From Nocardia sp. (lineage in GTDB: Bacteria > Actinomycetota > Actinomycetes > Mycobacteriales > Mycobacteriaceae), in NCBI RefSeq assembly GCF_025465275.1, contig NZ_JAODNK010000027.1, forward strand, positions 1 through 64,000: a DNA stretch of 64,000 nucleotides, written 5' to 3'. A model generated the notes under the pieces. It was not told the origin of the DNA and ran no database searches. It was given only the letters and a program-made list of their open reading frames with translations. Made by a program: the position numbers and the translations under genes. Below, one piece after another: positions 37,271-47,804 of this stretch (positions are counted from its first letter, which is position 1; each line of letters starts with the position of its first letter).

Positions 37271-37317
37271 GTCGGGAAAACTTATCGTGACCGGATTCGC
37301 GGCGGAATCCCGCCCAC

Positions 37318-38433
37318 CTATGCGAAGGATTCCCAACCGGTAGGTCCGTTTCGGGCGGTCCCGTCGACGGTCACTCCCGACCCGGCGACAACCCGTCCGA
37401 CAGGCCGCCAACCTGCGGGCACAGCGCTGGAGGCGGCGAAAGTCGCGGCGAAGGCATGATCTTCGCCGCCGGCCAGAATCCAGTCGAGCGCATTCCCGCC
37501 GAGCGTGGCGGCAATCGACTCCAGCACCGGGTCGTGCAGGGCGGCGGAGTCGAGATCGATGGCAACACCGGAAGATTCGGCGATATGTCCCATATCGGCG
37601 AGCAGGCCGTCGGAGACATCGGTGAGGGCCGTAATGACCGCGGACACCGGTAGGTCCAGCACAGCCTCGTACGGCGGCTGTGGAACCCGGTGCACGGCAA
37701 CCACATCGGCGAAGGAAGTGGCATCCACGTCAGAGTTGCCGGCATCGAGTACCGCATAACCCGCGCCCGACCAACCCAGCAGTCCGGCCACCGCCACCAC
37801 ATCACCGGGCCTGGCGCCGGACTTGAGAATCGGCTCGCGCTCCCCCGGATCACCGAAGGCGGTCACCGAAATCACCAGCAGCGGGCTGCGCACCACATCA
37901 CCGCCCGCGATCGACGCACCGGCCCGCTCCGCCTCCGCCCACATACCGTCCGCGAGCTCGGTCACGAAGTCGACCGGGGTGTCCGAGGGGCAGCCGAAGG
38001 ACACCACGAAGGCGCTCGGCGTCGCACCCATGGCCACCACATCCGCGGCGTTCTGGGCAATGGCCTTGCGCCCGATATCGTGCGCGCTCGACCAATCCAG
38101 CCGGAAGTGCCGATCCTGCACCAGCATGTCGGTGGTCACCACGAACCGACCGGCCGGTGCGGCCACCACGGCCGCATCATCCCCCGGCCCGAGCAGCACA
38201 TTCGGAGCCTGAATACGCCCAGCATTCATCCGCGCGATCAACCCGAACTCCCCGAGCTCACGCACAGTCCCGGAACCACCTGCCCCTGCAGCACTGTCGG
38301 CGGCGCCACCCGGTGTACGACGCGCAGTGGCACTACTCGCGGCGCCGTGCGGACTGCTGCTGGCGGTGATGACGGTCTCCTCGGCGGTGAGTGGGCTGCG
38401 GATCGCGGACCTGAGAACGGTACCCTCGGACAC
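37318..38433 (-). CDS. thiL: Thiamine-monophosphate kinase
   Basis: About 371 residues. Phosphorylates thiamine monophosphate to thiamine diphosphate. Seen: [14 protein letters not shown], the ATP/Mg loop [43 protein letters not shown] and [20 protein letters not shown]. The start is uncertain: GTG at 38433 is taken since the divergent DUF3515 gene begins at 38499. Residues up to about 55 are a Ser/Ala-rich extension absent from most ThiL proteins, so a later start is possible. Confidence 0.9.
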   Translation of the reverse strand: MSEGTVLRSAIRSPLTAEETVITASSSPHGAASSATARRTPGGAADSAAGAGGSGTVRELGEFGLIARMNAGRIQAPNVLLGPGDDAAVVAAPAGRFVVTTDMLVQDRHFRLDWSSAHDIGRKAIAQNAADVVAMGATPSAFVVSFGCPSDTPVDFVTELADGMWAEAERAGASIAGGDVVRSPLLVISVTAFGDPGEREPILKSGARPGDVVAVAGLLGWSGAGYAVLDAGNSDVDATSFADVVAVHRVPQPPYEAVLDLPVSAVITALTDVSDGLLADMGHIAESSGVAIDLDSAALHDPVLESIAATLGGNALDWILAGGEDHAFAATFAASSAVPAGWRPVGRVVAGSGVTVDGTARNGPTGWESFA

Positions 38434-38498
38434 GCAATCGACGACCACCAGCCGGGACAGCTGTGCCCGGCACGGCACGATCGGGGACCGACGACCGG

Positions 38499-39434
38499 AT
38501 GAGCAACGACACCCGCGGCAGCGAACCGGATTCCACCCACCCGGACGCCACCAGCGAATCGGCCTCCGCAACTCGGACGACCGCAGCGCTGGACGCGAAC
38601 AGCCCTGCGACAGCCGACTCCACCGCCTCCGAAGGATCAGGCAAAGCCGCCGGCACAGCCGCCGCTGCCGAAGGTTCAGTCGAGACCGCAGGCGATTCCC
38701 ACGCTGCCAGCGGTTCGGGCGACGGCGCGGACACAGCTGCCGACTCAGCCGAGATCGCGGGCGATTCCGCAGGTATCGAAGGTTCAGCCGAGGCTGTAGG
38801 CGATTCTGGCTCTGACGAGGGCGCCGATGATTCAGGCGATTCCGCGACCGACGGCGCAGCTGCCTCCGATGCGGGCACGGTGGTCGAGGAACACGAGGAG
38901 CGGCGTTCGCCGGCGCTCATCGCCACGGCGATCGCGTTGCCGATCGCGCTGATCGCGGGTGTGCTCGTCATGGGTGTCATGGCCAATCGGCATCCGACCC
39001 GGGACGCGTTGGTGCTGGGGTCGGTGCAGGCGCCGGCAGCCGGTGGGCCGGAGTGTTCGGCGCTGCTGCCCGCGCTGCCGGAGAAGCTCGGCGATTACAC
39101 GACTTCCGAGTTGGTGCAGCCCGCGCCCGTCGCGACCAAGGCGTGGCAGTTGCCGGAGGGTGGCGACGCCATTGTGCTGCGGTGCGGTATGGATCGGCCG
39201 CTGGAATTCAATCGGGCGTCGCCGCTGCAGGTTGTGAACAATGTCAGCTGGTTCGATGTGCGCGACCAGACCAGTGGTGCTACCTCCGGCACCTGGTGGG
39301 CGGTCGATCGCGGCACGTATATCGCGCTGACCATGCCGGACAATGCGGGACCGACTCCGCTGCAGGAGATTTCGGATGCCATCACCAAGGTGATCCCGCA
39401 GAAACCACTGGATCCGGGACCACTTCCGGGCTAA
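38499..39434 (+). CDS. DUF3515 membrane-anchored protein with acidic low-complexity N-terminus
   Basis: 311 residues. Residues 1-135 are an Asp/Glu/Ser/Ala/Gly-rich stretch of loosely repeated EGS-(A/V)E-(T/A)-(A/V)GDS-like units. One transmembrane segment follows (about 143-165, LIATAIALPIALIAGVLVMGV) and then the extracytoplasmic DUF3515 domain with CSALLPALPEKLGDYT and two Cys. DUF3515 next to thiL and ddl is a conserved actinobacterial arrangement (from memory Rv2980). Function unknown. Confidence 0.82.
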   Translation: MSNDTRGSEPDSTHPDATSESASATRTTAALDANSPATADSTASEGSGKAAGTAAAAEGSVETAGDSHAASGSGDGADTAADSAEIAGDSAGIEGSAEAVGDSGSDEGADDSGDSATDGAAASDAGTVVEEHEERRSPALIATAIALPIALIAGVLVMGVMANRHPTRDALVLGSVQAPAAGGPECSALLPALPEKLGDYTTSELVQPAPVATKAWQLPEGGDAIVLRCGMDRPLEFNRASPLQVVNNVSWFDVRDQTSGATSGTWWAVDRGTYIALTMPDNAGPTPLQEISDAITKVIPQKPLDPGPLPG

Positions 39435-39727
39435 GGCTTGCGCAGCGTGGCCTTGCCCTTGGTGAGGTCGATCTCCAGGCCGTCGGTCCCGTCGCCCGGA
39501 TTCTCGCGATGCATGAGCACCGACTGCCGCTGCTCGAATTCGTGCTTCTTCCCGGATTCGAAGACCGAGCCGAACTGCTCGAATCCGATGGCGGCGGCAC
39601 TGCGCTCCTCGGCGTCGGTGCCCCGCATCCACGGCAGCCCCGCGCGGCCGGTCACCTTGCGATAGGCCAGCTCGGCGAAGGCCACCGCAATGATCAGCAG
39701 GGCCAGGCCGGGGATCGTCATAGCCAT
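39431..39727 (-). CDS. Small single-pass membrane protein (DUF6191-like)
   Basis: 98 residues. N-terminal transmembrane helix (MTIPGLALLIIAVAFAELAY) and a soluble part GLPWMRGTDAEERSAAAIGFEQFGSVF...GKKHEFEQR. I believe it matches the actinobacterial DUF6191 family, but the name is from memory. Its stop shares CTAA (39431-39434) with the stop of the convergent DUF3515 gene. Start could be either of two ATGs at 39727 and 39721. Confidence 0.7.
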   Translation of the reverse strand: MAMTIPGLALLIIAVAFAELAYRKVTGRAGLPWMRGTDAEERSAAAIGFEQFGSVFESGKKHEFEQRQSVLMHRENPGDGTDGLEIDLTKGKATLRKP

Positions 39728-39807
39728 AATCACGCCAGCCAGATTACGCCGCGGCGCTGTGCCTGCCGTCACCCTGAAGTCGCACGGCTATCCACCGATA
39801 GGTGGAT

Positions 39808-40902
39808 TCAGCGCAGGCCGATCCCCCGGGAGAGAGCGGTCTCCACCAGATTGGTCACCAGATCCCTGTGATCCAGACCGGTGGCCTCCCACATCTTCGG
39901 GTACATGGAGATGGCGGTGAAGCCGGGCATGGTGTTGATTTCATTGATCACCGGACCCTCCGCGGTCACGAAGAAGTCGACACGCGCCAGTCCCTGGCAG
40001 TCGAGCGCCCGGAACGCTTGCACGGCGAGCTCGCGAATCTGTTGCGACACATCGTCGTCCAGCTTGGCCGGCACATCGAATTCGCAGACGTCGTCGAGGT
40101 ATTTGGTATCGAAGTCGTAGAACTCGGGCCCCTCGGGCGTTTCCTCCGGCATCCGAATCTCCGCCACCACACTGGCTTCCACCCGACCGTCCGGGAATTC
40201 CAGTACGCCACACTCGACTTCGCGACCCACGATGCCGGCCTCGATGATCACCTTCGGATCATGTTGGCGCGCAGCGGTTATGGCGGCGTCCAGTTCAGAC
40301 CAGTCGTCGACCTTGGCGATACCGATGGAGGAGCCGCCCCGCGCGGGCTTCACGAACACCGGCAGGCCGAGACGATCACGGTCGCCGTCCGACAGCGTGC
40401 CGATGCCCGGCCGCAGCACCACCTGAATGCCGATCGGAAGCCCTTCGGCCGCAAGGAGTTTCTTGGTGAATTCCTTGTCCATACCGGCGGCACTGGCCAG
40501 CACGCCCGGCCCGACATACGGGATTCCGGCGAGCTCCAGCAGCCCCTGCAGGGTGCCGTCCTCACCGAAAGCGCCGTGCAGCACCGGGAACACCACATCC
40601 ACCCGGCCGAGTACGGCGTCCAGGCCGTCGAGCTGGACCAGGGTGCCGGGGCGGCTGGGATCGACGGCCAGGGTCAGCGAGGTGCCGGCGGTATCCACCG
40701 AGGCGAGGCTGGCGTCGCCGGTCAGCGCCTGCGAATCGGCGGCGCTCAGCACCCAGGTGCCGTCCCGGGTGATGCCGATCGGAACCGCCTCGTACCGTTC
40801 GGGATCGAGGCTGGCCAATACCGTACGGGCCGACACACACGAGACGCCATGCTCGTTGCTGCGCCCGCCGAACACCACCGCCACCCGGATCCTGTTGGTC
40901 AT
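39808..40902 (-). CDS. ddl: D-alanine--D-alanine ligase
   Basis: 364 residues. ATP-grasp ligase making D-Ala-D-Ala for peptidoglycan. [19 protein letters not shown] at the N-terminus, [34 protein letters not shown] and the C-terminal [20 protein letters not shown]. Seven bases are not enough to place a ribosome site surely, but the ATG at 40902 gives the family N-terminus. It lies directly downstream of gpsA, with a 43-base gap, as in mycobacteria (gpdA2-ddlA). Confidence 0.97.
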   Translation of the reverse strand: MTNRIRVAVVFGGRSNEHGVSCVSARTVLASLDPERYEAVPIGITRDGTWVLSAADSQALTGDASLASVDTAGTSLTLAVDPSRPGTLVQLDGLDAVLGRVDVVFPVLHGAFGEDGTLQGLLELAGIPYVGPGVLASAAGMDKEFTKKLLAAEGLPIGIQVVLRPGIGTLSDGDRDRLGLPVFVKPARGGSSIGIAKVDDWSELDAAITAARQHDPKVIIEAGIVGREVECGVLEFPDGRVEASVVAEIRMPEETPEGPEFYDFDTKYLDDVCEFDVPAKLDDDVSQQIRELAVQAFRALDCQGLARVDFFVTAEGPVINEINTMPGFTAISMYPKMWEATGLDHRDLVTNLVETALSRGIGLR

Positions 40903-40945
40903 GCCCGGAACCCTATCGGGCGCGGATGCCGCCGCGGTTACGTGG

Positions 40946-41941
40946 TCACTCCGGTTTGAGCCGACGCCCCAGCAACTGCCCGACCGCCTCGGAAGTGGCC
41001 AGACCCTCATGGCACACCTGGTGCATGGCATTGGTCAGCGGCATCTCCACCCCGTGCTTTGCGGCGAGCGCCCGCACCGATGTGCAGGACTTCACACCCT
41101 CGGCGACCTGCCCATGAGTGGCCTGCTGCGCGGATTCCATGGTCCCGCCCGCGCCCAGCACATGCCCGAAGGATCGATTGCGCGACAAGGGCGAAGTGCA
41201 GGTGGCGACCAGATCGCCGACCCCGGCCAGCCCCGCGAGGGTGACCGGTTCCGCGCCCACCGCGACGCCGAGGCGAATGATCTCGGCCAGCCCGCGGGTG
41301 ATGAGACTGGCAATCGAGTTGTCGCCCAATCCCATTCCGGAGGCGATACCGCAGGCCAGCGCGATCACGTTCTTGCAGGCGCCGCCGATCTCGCAGCCGA
41401 TCACATCGGCATTGGTGTACGGCCGGAAGTATCCGGTGGCACTGGCCAGCTGCACCGCCTCGGCGCGCGCGGTATCGGTGCAGGCGACCACGGTGGCGGC
41501 CGGTTGCCGATCGGCGATCTCCCGCGCCAGGTTCGGCCCGGACAGCACCGCTACCCGGCTCGGATCGGCGCCGCTGACTTCGGCGATCACCTGGCTCATG
41601 CGCAGCAGCGTGCCGGTCTCGATGCCCTTGGCCAGGCTCAGCAGCGTGGCGTCACCGGGGATATCGCCCTGCCACTCGGCGAGATTGGCGCGCAGCGACT
41701 GCGACGGCACCGCCAGCACCACAATGTCCGCACCCGCCAGCGCAATGCGGTGATCGTCGGTCGCCGCGATCGGCGGCAGCTCGACGTCCGGCAGATACCA
41801 GGGATTGCGATGCTCGGTGGCAAGCGCCTTCGCCACTTCCGGCCGCCGAGCCCACATGGTGACCTCGGTTCCAGCCTCCGCCAACACCTTCGCGAACGCG
41901 GTCCCCCAAGAACCCGCTCCCAACACCGCAGCCCTAGCCAT
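40946..41941 (-). CDS. gpsA: Glycerol-3-phosphate dehydrogenase [NAD(P)+]
   Basis: 331 residues. Reduces dihydroxyacetone phosphate to sn-glycerol 3-phosphate for phospholipid synthesis. Dinucleotide fold [20 protein letters not shown], the [15 protein letters not shown] active-site Lys region and [18 protein letters not shown]. First of gpsA-ddl and divergent from cofC. Confidence 0.96.
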   Translation of the reverse strand: MARAAVLGAGSWGTAFAKVLAEAGTEVTMWARRPEVAKALATEHRNPWYLPDVELPPIAATDDHRIALAGADIVVLAVPSQSLRANLAEWQGDIPGDATLLSLAKGIETGTLLRMSQVIAEVSGADPSRVAVLSGPNLAREIADRQPAATVVACTDTARAEAVQLASATGYFRPYTNADVIGCEIGGACKNVIALACGIASGMGLGDNSIASLITRGLAEIIRLGVAVGAEPVTLAGLAGVGDLVATCTSPLSRNRSFGHVLGAGGTMESAQQATHGQVAEGVKSCTSVRALAAKHGVEMPLTNAMHQVCHEGLATSEAVGQLLGRRLKPE

Positions 41942-42093
41942 CCTGCCAATATATGCGCGCGCGAAATCCACCGCGCCGAGCACCGCACAGCGGGTACTCA
42001 GAGACTCGGGAAGCGATGGCGCCGCGCACGGGTTATCGACTTCCAAGGACGGCCGCTCACTTCGCCGTCATATTGGAGTGGGAGGATTCGGAC

Positions 42094-42927
42094 ATGTGCA
42101 CGCCCTGGCGCATCGGCACCCATAATTCGCGGCCCGGCTCGGTCTGGACTGACGGAGCGGGGGAGCGCAGCGGAGGAGCGGAGGAGGGAAGACCGAGCTT
42201 GCAGGGCCGCGAATCCGCCCGGAGCGAAGCGGAGGGCAAAATAAACACAGTTCACGCCGTGATTGCGGTGAAGAACCTCGAGCTGGCCAAGAGCCGGCTC
42301 GCCGATCGCCTGCCTCCGCAGGATCGGCCACGGCTGGTGCTGGCCATGCTCACCGATACGGTGCGCGCGGCAGTCTCGACGCAGCAGATCGCCTCGGTGA
42401 CCGTGGTGACCCCGGATCCGGTGGTCACCGAACTGGTGCGCAGCCTCGGCGCGTACGTCCATCCGGAACCGCTGGGTCCCGGTGGCCTGAATGCCGCGCT
42501 GTCGGCCGGGGCAGCCGCGGCCCGGCACCGGCACGGCGCGGTCGATCTACTTGCCCTGCAAGCGGATCTGCCCGCACTGCGCACACAGGAACTGTCCGAC
42601 ATGCTCGCCGCCGCCGGGCCGTCCCGCTCGGTGGTCACCGATCACGAGGGCAGCGGCACCGTCGCCCTGCTCGTCCGCGACCGCACGGCGACGCTCGATC
42701 CGCTCTTCGGACCGGATTCGGCCCGCCGCCACATTGCGGCGGGTGCGGTGGAGTTGCTGGGCGACTGGCCCGGTCTCCGCCAGGATGTCGACACCGCCGA
42801 GGACCTCGATCGCGCCGCCGCGCTCGGGGTCGGTGAGGCCACCGGAACGCTGCTGCGTGAAATCGGCGTGTCTCGGGCGTGTCGGGAAGCGAAACAAGTG
42901 CATCGGACGAGTTCCTCACTGTGCTGA
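42094..42927 (+). CDS. cofC: 2-phospho-L-lactate guanylyltransferase (coenzyme F420 synthesis)
   Basis: 277 residues from the ATG at 42094 (GGAGG at 42081-42085). CofC/FbiD makes the phospholactyl or enolpyruvyl-GMP donor of F420 side-chain synthesis. Core signatures: AVKNLELAKSRLADRL, LLALQADLPALRTQELSDML, FGPDSARRH and DVDTAEDLDRA. The family N-terminus aligns only from VIAVKNL (GTG at 42259), so residues 1-55 are extra and come from a purine-rich stretch (42147-42250). Alternative starts are TTG 42199 and GTG 42259. The position between gpsA and ppk1 is conserved (Rv2983). Confidence 0.88.
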   Translation: MCTPWRIGTHNSRPGSVWTDGAGERSGGAEEGRPSLQGRESARSEAEGKINTVHAVIAVKNLELAKSRLADRLPPQDRPRLVLAMLTDTVRAAVSTQQIASVTVVTPDPVVTELVRSLGAYVHPEPLGPGGLNAALSAGAAAARHRHGAVDLLALQADLPALRTQELSDMLAAAGPSRSVVTDHEGSGTVALLVRDRTATLDPLFGPDSARRHIAAGAVELLGDWPGLRQDVDTAEDLDRAAALGVGEATGTLLREIGVSRACREAKQVHRTSSSLC

Positions 42928-42989
42928 CCGGGCGTGATCTGCGCTGCAATGGACGGTGTCAGAACGGCACCCCGCCCACGACATAAGGA

Positions 42990-45185
42990 ATGATCGTGAG
43001 AGTGAGCGATACGGACACCGTCAAGCAACCGCCGCTACTACCCGCGGCCCCGCCCGCGGCAACCCCACCGCCCACGGCCTCGGCAACTACACGTTTGCCA
43101 CAGGACCGCTACCTGAACCGGGAACTGAGCTGGCTCGATTTCAATGCCCGCGTGCTGGCGCTGGCCGAAGACACTTCGCAGCCACTGTTGGAGCGCGCTA
43201 AATTCCTCGCGATTTTCGCGTCCAATCTCGACGAGTTCTATATGGTCCGGGTCGCCGGATTGAAACGTCGTGCGGAAACCGGATTATCGGTGCGCTCGGC
43301 CGACGGCCTCTCACCCAGCGGGCAGCTGGAGATGATCGCGGCCCGCACCCAGGAGATCGCGGCTCGTCACGCACAGGTCTTCCTCGACCAGGTGCTGCCG
43401 GCGCTGACCGCCGAGAACATCGCCATCGTCCGCTGGCACGATCTCGCCGAGGACGAAAAGCAGCGGCTCTCCGGGTATTTCCAGGATCAGGTCTTCCCGG
43501 TGCTGACCCCGCTGGCCGTCGATCCCGCGCATCCGTTCCCGTACATCAGCGGCCTGAGTCTGAATCTCGCCGTGACGGTTAAGGATTCGGTCACCGGTGG
43601 CGAGCACTTCGCCCGCGTCAAGGTGCCCGACAATGTGGACCGCTTCGTCCGGGTGCGCCGCTCCCCCGCCACCCGGGATTCCGCTGCGGCACAGGGTGCG
43701 CCGCTCGCGCCCTTCCTCCCGATGGAAGAACTGATCGCCGCTCACCTCGATCAGCTGTTCCCGGGAATGGAAGTGGTGGAACATCATTCGTTCCGCATCA
43801 CCCGCAACGCCGACCTGGAGGTCGAGGAGGATCGCGACGAGGACCTACTGCAGGCCCTGGAACGCGAACTCGCCCGCCGCCGCTTCGGAACCCCGGTGCG
43901 GCTGGAAGTCTCGGACGATATGACCGAGCACATGCTCGATCTGCTGCTGCGCGAACTGGATGTCGATCCCGGCGATGTCATCCAGGTGCCCGGCCTGCTC
44001 GATCTGTCCTGCCTGTGGCAGGTGTACGGCGTGGACCGGCCCAACCTCAAGGATGCGCCGTACGTGCCCGTCACCCCGCCCGCCTTCGGTGAACGGGAAA
44101 CGCCCCGAAACGTTTTCGCGGCCCTGCGCGAGGGCGACGTGCTGGTGCACCACCCGTACGACTCGTTCTCCACCAGCGTGCAGCGTTTCATCGAGCAGGC
44201 GGCCGCCGATCCGCAGGTGCTGGCCATCAAGCAGACGTTGTACCGCACCTCCGGCGACTCCCCCATCGTCAATGCCCTCATCGACGCCGCCGAGGCCGGT
44301 AAGCAGGTGGTGGCTCTGGTGGAGGTCAAGGCCCGCTTCGACGAGCAGGCCAACATCAAATGGGCACGCGCACTGGAGCAGGCGGGCGTACACGTGGTGT
44401 ACGGCCTCGTCGGGCTCAAGACGCACTGCAAGACCTGCCTGGTGGTGCGGCGCGAGGGCGCCACCATCCGTCGCTACTGCCACATCGGCACCGGTAATTA
44501 CAATCCGAAGACCGCACGGCTGTACGAGGACGTCGGATTGCTCACGGCCGCACCGGAGATCGGCGCGGACCTCACCGATCTGTTCAACTCGCTCACCGGA
44601 TACTCGCGAAAAGCCAACTACCGCAACCTGCTGGTGGCCCCGATCGGCGTGCGCGCCGGCATCATCGAACGCATCGAACGCGAGGTCGAACTGGCCGCCG
44701 CGGGCGAGGCGGCGCGAATCAGGCTGAAGGCCAATGCCATCGTCGACGAGGAGATCATCGACGCGCTGTACCGGGCCTCCCAGGCGGGCGTGCCGGTACA
44801 GATCGTGGTGCGCGGCATCTGCGGACTGCGACCGGGCGTGCCCGGCATGAGCGACAATATCGAGGTGCGCTCGATTCTCGGCCGCTACCTGGAACATTCG
44901 CGGGTACTGCACTTCCAGGCGCAGAACGAGTACTGGATCGGCAGCGCCGACATGATGCACCGCAATCTGGATCGGCGCGTGGAAGTGCTGGCGCAGGTGA
45001 AGGATCCGCGCCTGTCCGGGCAGCTGGGCGGCATGTTCGACTCGGCGCTCGATCCCACCACCCGCTGCTGGGTGCTGGGGCCGGACGGCGGCTGGCAGGC
45101 CCAGCCCGATCCCGATATCGCGGGCGAAGAGATTCGCGACCACCAGGACTACCTCATGCGACTGCGACGACCGGATCGCCCGTGA
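42990..45185 (+). CDS. ppk1: Polyphosphate kinase 1
   Basis: 731 residues. Reversible polymerisation of ATP gamma-phosphate into polyphosphate. N-terminal domain from [17 protein letters not shown], head domain, then catalytic C-domains with the autophosphorylated His in [21 protein letters not shown] and the second His in [12 protein letters not shown]. An Ala/Pro-rich segment occupies about residues 12-35. The start could be ATG 42990 or GTG 42996, which has better spacing from AAGGA. Its stop overlaps the mutT1 start (GTGA). Confidence 0.97.
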   Translation: MIVRVSDTDTVKQPPLLPAAPPAATPPPTASATTRLPQDRYLNRELSWLDFNARVLALAEDTSQPLLERAKFLAIFASNLDEFYMVRVAGLKRRAETGLSVRSADGLSPSGQLEMIAARTQEIAARHAQVFLDQVLPALTAENIAIVRWHDLAEDEKQRLSGYFQDQVFPVLTPLAVDPAHPFPYISGLSLNLAVTVKDSVTGGEHFARVKVPDNVDRFVRVRRSPATRDSAAAQGAPLAPFLPMEELIAAHLDQLFPGMEVVEHHSFRITRNADLEVEEDRDEDLLQALERELARRRFGTPVRLEVSDDMTEHMLDLLLRELDVDPGDVIQVPGLLDLSCLWQVYGVDRPNLKDAPYVPVTPPAFGERETPRNVFAALREGDVLVHHPYDSFSTSVQRFIEQAAADPQVLAIKQTLYRTSGDSPIVNALIDAAEAGKQVVALVEVKARFDEQANIKWARALEQAGVHVVYGLVGLKTHCKTCLVVRREGATIRRYCHIGTGNYNPKTARLYEDVGLLTAAPEIGADLTDLFNSLTGYSRKANYRNLLVAPIGVRAGIIERIEREVELAAAGEAARIRLKANAIVDEEIIDALYRASQAGVPVQIVVRGICGLRPGVPGMSDNIEVRSILGRYLEHSRVLHFQAQNEYWIGSADMMHRNLDRRVEVLAQVKDPRLSGQLGGMFDSALDPTTRCWVLGPDGGWQAQPDPDIAGEEIRDHQDYLMRLRRPDRP

Positions 45186-46144
45186 GTCCCAAGAGTTCAC
45201 CCGCTGCCGAGTTCCCGGACCCCAGGGTCAAAGCGAACATCCCGGCAGCGGGTGCGGTGCTGTGGCGTTACGCGGACGACGGGGCGGTCGAAATCGCCCT
45301 CGTACACCGCCCCAAGTACGACGACTGGTCGCTGCCCAAGGGCAAACTGGATCCCGGTGAGACCGCCCTCGTCGCCGCGGTACGGGAAGTGGCCGAGGAG
45401 ACCGGGATCCGGTCCCGCCTGGGCCGCTACCTCGGGCACGTCACCTATCCGGTGACCGGCCATCGCAAGCTCAAGCGCGTCGACTACTGGGCCGCACAGA
45501 TTCTCGGCGGCGCCTTCGAATCCAATGCGGAAGTCGATGTGCTCCAGTGGCATCGGACCGATGGGCTGATGGATGCGTTGTCCTACCCCATGGATCGCCA
45601 CATGGTGCGCAATTTCCTTCGGCTACCGGCGGATACGGCCACACTGCTCATGGTTCGCCACGCCAAGGCCGGCCGTCACGACCGTTCCGATGATGCCGAC
45701 GACGAGCGGCCGCTCGAAAAGGCCGGTCGCGCACAGGCTCGCGCACTGACGCCGAATCTGCTCGCCTTCGGCGCCGACGAAATCCATTCGGCCCCACCGC
45801 TGCGCTGTGTCCAAACCGTTACTCCGCTCGCGGAAGCCGTGGGCGTGGACATCGAACTGGAGCCGCAGTTCTCCGAATCCGGTTATGCCGCTGCCCCGGA
45901 CGCGGCCCGCAAACGCCTGCGCGACCTGGTGTCCGCACAGTCGGTGCCGGTGATCTGCAGTCAGGGCAAGGTGATTCCGGAGCTGCTCGGGTGGTGGGCC
46001 GACAAGGACGGCGTCACCCTGCCATCGGCCCGCAATCGCAAGGGCAGTGTCTGGGTGCTTTCGGTACACCAGGGCCGCCTGGTCGCGGCCGACCATATCG
46101 ACCGGGCACTGACACCGGTCGACCATTCCACGCTAGGTAAATAG
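45182..46144 (+). CDS. mutT1: MutT1-type Nudix hydrolase with C-terminal phosphatase domain
   Basis: 320 residues. N-terminal Nudix domain (about 18-155) with the box [19 protein letters not shown]-terminal histidine-phosphatase domain from [10 protein letters not shown] (RHG motif) onward. Mycobacterial MutT1 hydrolyses 8-oxo-(d)GTP and Ap4A with this same two-domain layout. GTG at 45182 overlaps the ppk1 stop, so the pair is coupled; ends before a strong terminator. Confidence 0.93.
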   Translation: MSPKSSPAAEFPDPRVKANIPAAGAVLWRYADDGAVEIALVHRPKYDDWSLPKGKLDPGETALVAAVREVAEETGIRSRLGRYLGHVTYPVTGHRKLKRVDYWAAQILGGAFESNAEVDVLQWHRTDGLMDALSYPMDRHMVRNFLRLPADTATLLMVRHAKAGRHDRSDDADDERPLEKAGRAQARALTPNLLAFGADEIHSAPPLRCVQTVTPLAEAVGVDIELEPQFSESGYAAAPDAARKRLRDLVSAQSVPVICSQGKVIPELLGWWADKDGVTLPSARNRKGSVWVLSVHQGRLVAADHIDRALTPVDHSTLGK

Positions 46145-46216
46145 CGCCACGGGGATTTCGCACTATAACTGTGCGGCAATTGATGTCGGGCCCGTCAGCG
46201 CCCTATTTCGTCCCGC

Positions 46217-46260
46217 AAAAAGGCCCTGGGGGCCGGGTTCTCCCGCCCTCAGGGCCTTTT
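46217..46260 (+). terminator. Rho-independent terminator of ppk1-mutT1
   Basis: AAAAAGGCCCTG (46217-46228) pairs with CAGGGCCTTTT (46250-46260), with nested G/C pairing in the loop. It carries both A- and U-runs. Confidence 0.9.
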
Positions 46261-46278
46261 CGTGCCTGGTCATGCGAA

Positions 46279-46301
46279 ACGGCCCGGCAGTGCCGGGCCG
46301 T
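46279..46301 (-). terminator. Hairpin terminator of hupB
   Basis: ACGGCCCGGC, 3-base loop, GCCGGGCCGT, located 53 bases after the hupB stop on the minus strand. Confidence 0.75.
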
Positions 46302-46354
46302 CTCACATGTCGTGCTGCGTCGAAAACCCGTCAGCGACGGGCTGTTCGAGCCCG

Positions 46355-46999
46355 TCAGCGACGGGCAGTACGCTTCGCGGCAGTCTTCTTCGCGGCCGGA
46401 GCCTTCTTCGCGGTCGTCTTCTTGGCCGCAGTGACCTTCTTGACCGCGCTGGCCTTGACCGCGGTCTTCTTGGCCACGGTCTTCTTGGCAGCGGCCTTGA
46501 CCGGAGCCTTCTTCGCGACGGCCTTCTTGACCGCGACCTTCTTCGCAACAGTCTTCTTGGCCGGAGCCTTCGTAGCTGCCTTCTTGGCCGTGGTCTTGGC
46601 CGGAGCCTTGGTCGCAGCCTTCTTCGCGGTCTTCTTCGCCGTGGTCTTCTTGGCGCCGGGCTTACCCGACACCGGAGCAGCCACACCACGTTTCACGGCC
46701 GGGCCGCTCGCGGTGATCTTCTGCTTGCCGGCGATGATCGCCTTGAACTGAGCACCGGGACGGAAGGCCGGCACCGAAGTCGGCTTCACCTTGACGGTTT
46801 CACCGGTGCGCGGGTTCCGAGCGACGCGAGCGGCGCGCTTACGCTGTTCGAAGACACCGAATCCCGTGATAGTGACACTCTGACCTTTGTTCACAGCACG
46901 CACGATCGTGTCGACCATCTGCTCAACTGCAGCAGTTGCCGTGCGCCTGTCAGTACCCAACTTCTCGGTCAGAACATCGATCAGTTCCGCCTTGTTCAT
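46355..46999 (-). CDS. hupB: DNA-binding protein HU with Lys/Ala-rich tail (HupB)
   Basis: 214 residues. Nucleoid-associated protein. The N-terminal HU fold (1-90) begins [15 protein letters not shown] and contains [22 protein letters not shown]. The C-terminal half (about 105-214) is built of degenerate AKK/PAKK/VAKK repeats like mycobacterial HupB, which compacts DNA and binds iron-related targets. GGAGGATTCAATG start. The stop lies inside a 15-16 base sequence present twice (46328-46342 and 46351-46365). Confidence 0.95.
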   Translation of the reverse strand: MNKAELIDVLTEKLGTDRRTATAAVEQMVDTIVRAVNKGQSVTITGFGVFEQRKRAARVARNPRTGETVKVKPTSVPAFRPGAQFKAIIAGKQKITASGPAVKRGVAAPVSGKPGAKKTTAKKTAKKAATKAPAKTTAKKAATKAPAKKTVAKKVAVKKAVAKKAPVKAAAKKTVAKKTAVKASAVKKVTAAKKTTAKKAPAAKKTAAKRTARR

Positions 47000-47124
47000 T
47001 GAATCCTCCGCAGACTAATGGCCCGTCGTCGGACCGACTAGGTACCACGGTAAACCTTCTTTGGGCAAGAGTCTATCTGCCACACCCATTTTGATGAGAG
47101 ATGGCACACGACCAGCTACCGCGT

Positions 47125-47152
47125 TTGGGGGCGTTCAGCTAACGCCCCCCAA
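47125..47152 (-). terminator. Hairpin terminator of leuCD
   Basis: TTGGGGGCGTT, loop CAGCT, AACGCCCCCCAA, four bases after the leuD stop on the minus strand. Confidence 0.8.
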
Positions 47153-47155
47153 TGA

Positions 47156-47764
47156 TTACGTCTGCGAAATACGGGCCGGAATGGTCCTGGGTTTCCAAGT
47201 CGGCCTTGCGTTTTCGAACTGGTCGATCTCGTCGTGGCGCCGCAGAGTGAGGCCGATGTCGTCCAGACCTTCCAGCAGGCGCCACCGTGTGTAGTCGTCA
47301 ATATTGAACGGCAACACAACGGTTCCGGCCGTGACGGTGCGCGCCTCGAGGTCGGTTTCCAATTCCAGACCCGGCTGTTCCTCGAGCAACTTCCAGAGCA
47401 ATTCCACATCGCTCTGGGCCATCAGCGCCGTCAGAAGCCCGTCCTTACCGGCGTTTCCGCGGAAGATGTCGGCGAAGCGAGAGGAGATCACCACCCGGAA
47501 CCCGTAGTCCTTCAGCGCCCAAACGGCATGCTCGCGTGAGGAACCGGTACCGAAATCCGGACCGGCGACCAGCACACTGCCGCGGTTGTAGGGCTCGGCG
47601 TTCAGAATGAAGTTCGGATCCGTTCGCCATGCCGCGAACAGTCCGTCCTCGAAACCCGTTCGGGTAACGCGCTTCAGGTAGACGGCCGGGATGATCTGAT
47701 CGGTATCGACGTTGGATCGGCGAAACGGGACACCGATCCCCTTGTGGAGCTTGAAGGCTTCCAT
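47156..47764 (-). CDS. leuD: 3-isopropylmalate dehydratase small subunit
   Basis: 202 residues. With LeuC isomerises 2- to 3-isopropylmalate in leucine synthesis. [16 protein letters not shown] at the start and [34 protein letters not shown], the swivel-domain signature. AGGAGA before the ATG. Follows leuC by 40 bases. Confidence 0.97.
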   Translation of the reverse strand: MEAFKLHKGIGVPFRRSNVDTDQIIPAVYLKRVTRTGFEDGLFAAWRTDPNFILNAEPYNRGSVLVAGPDFGTGSSREHAVWALKDYGFRVVISSRFADIFRGNAGKDGLLTALMAQSDVELLWKLLEEQPGLELETDLEARTVTAGTVVLPFNIDDYTRWRLLEGLDDIGLTLRRHDEIDQFENARPTWKPRTIPARISQT

Positions 47765-47804
47765 CGTGATTCTCCTGATGTCTATGTGGCCGAAGGGAGC
47801 TGAA

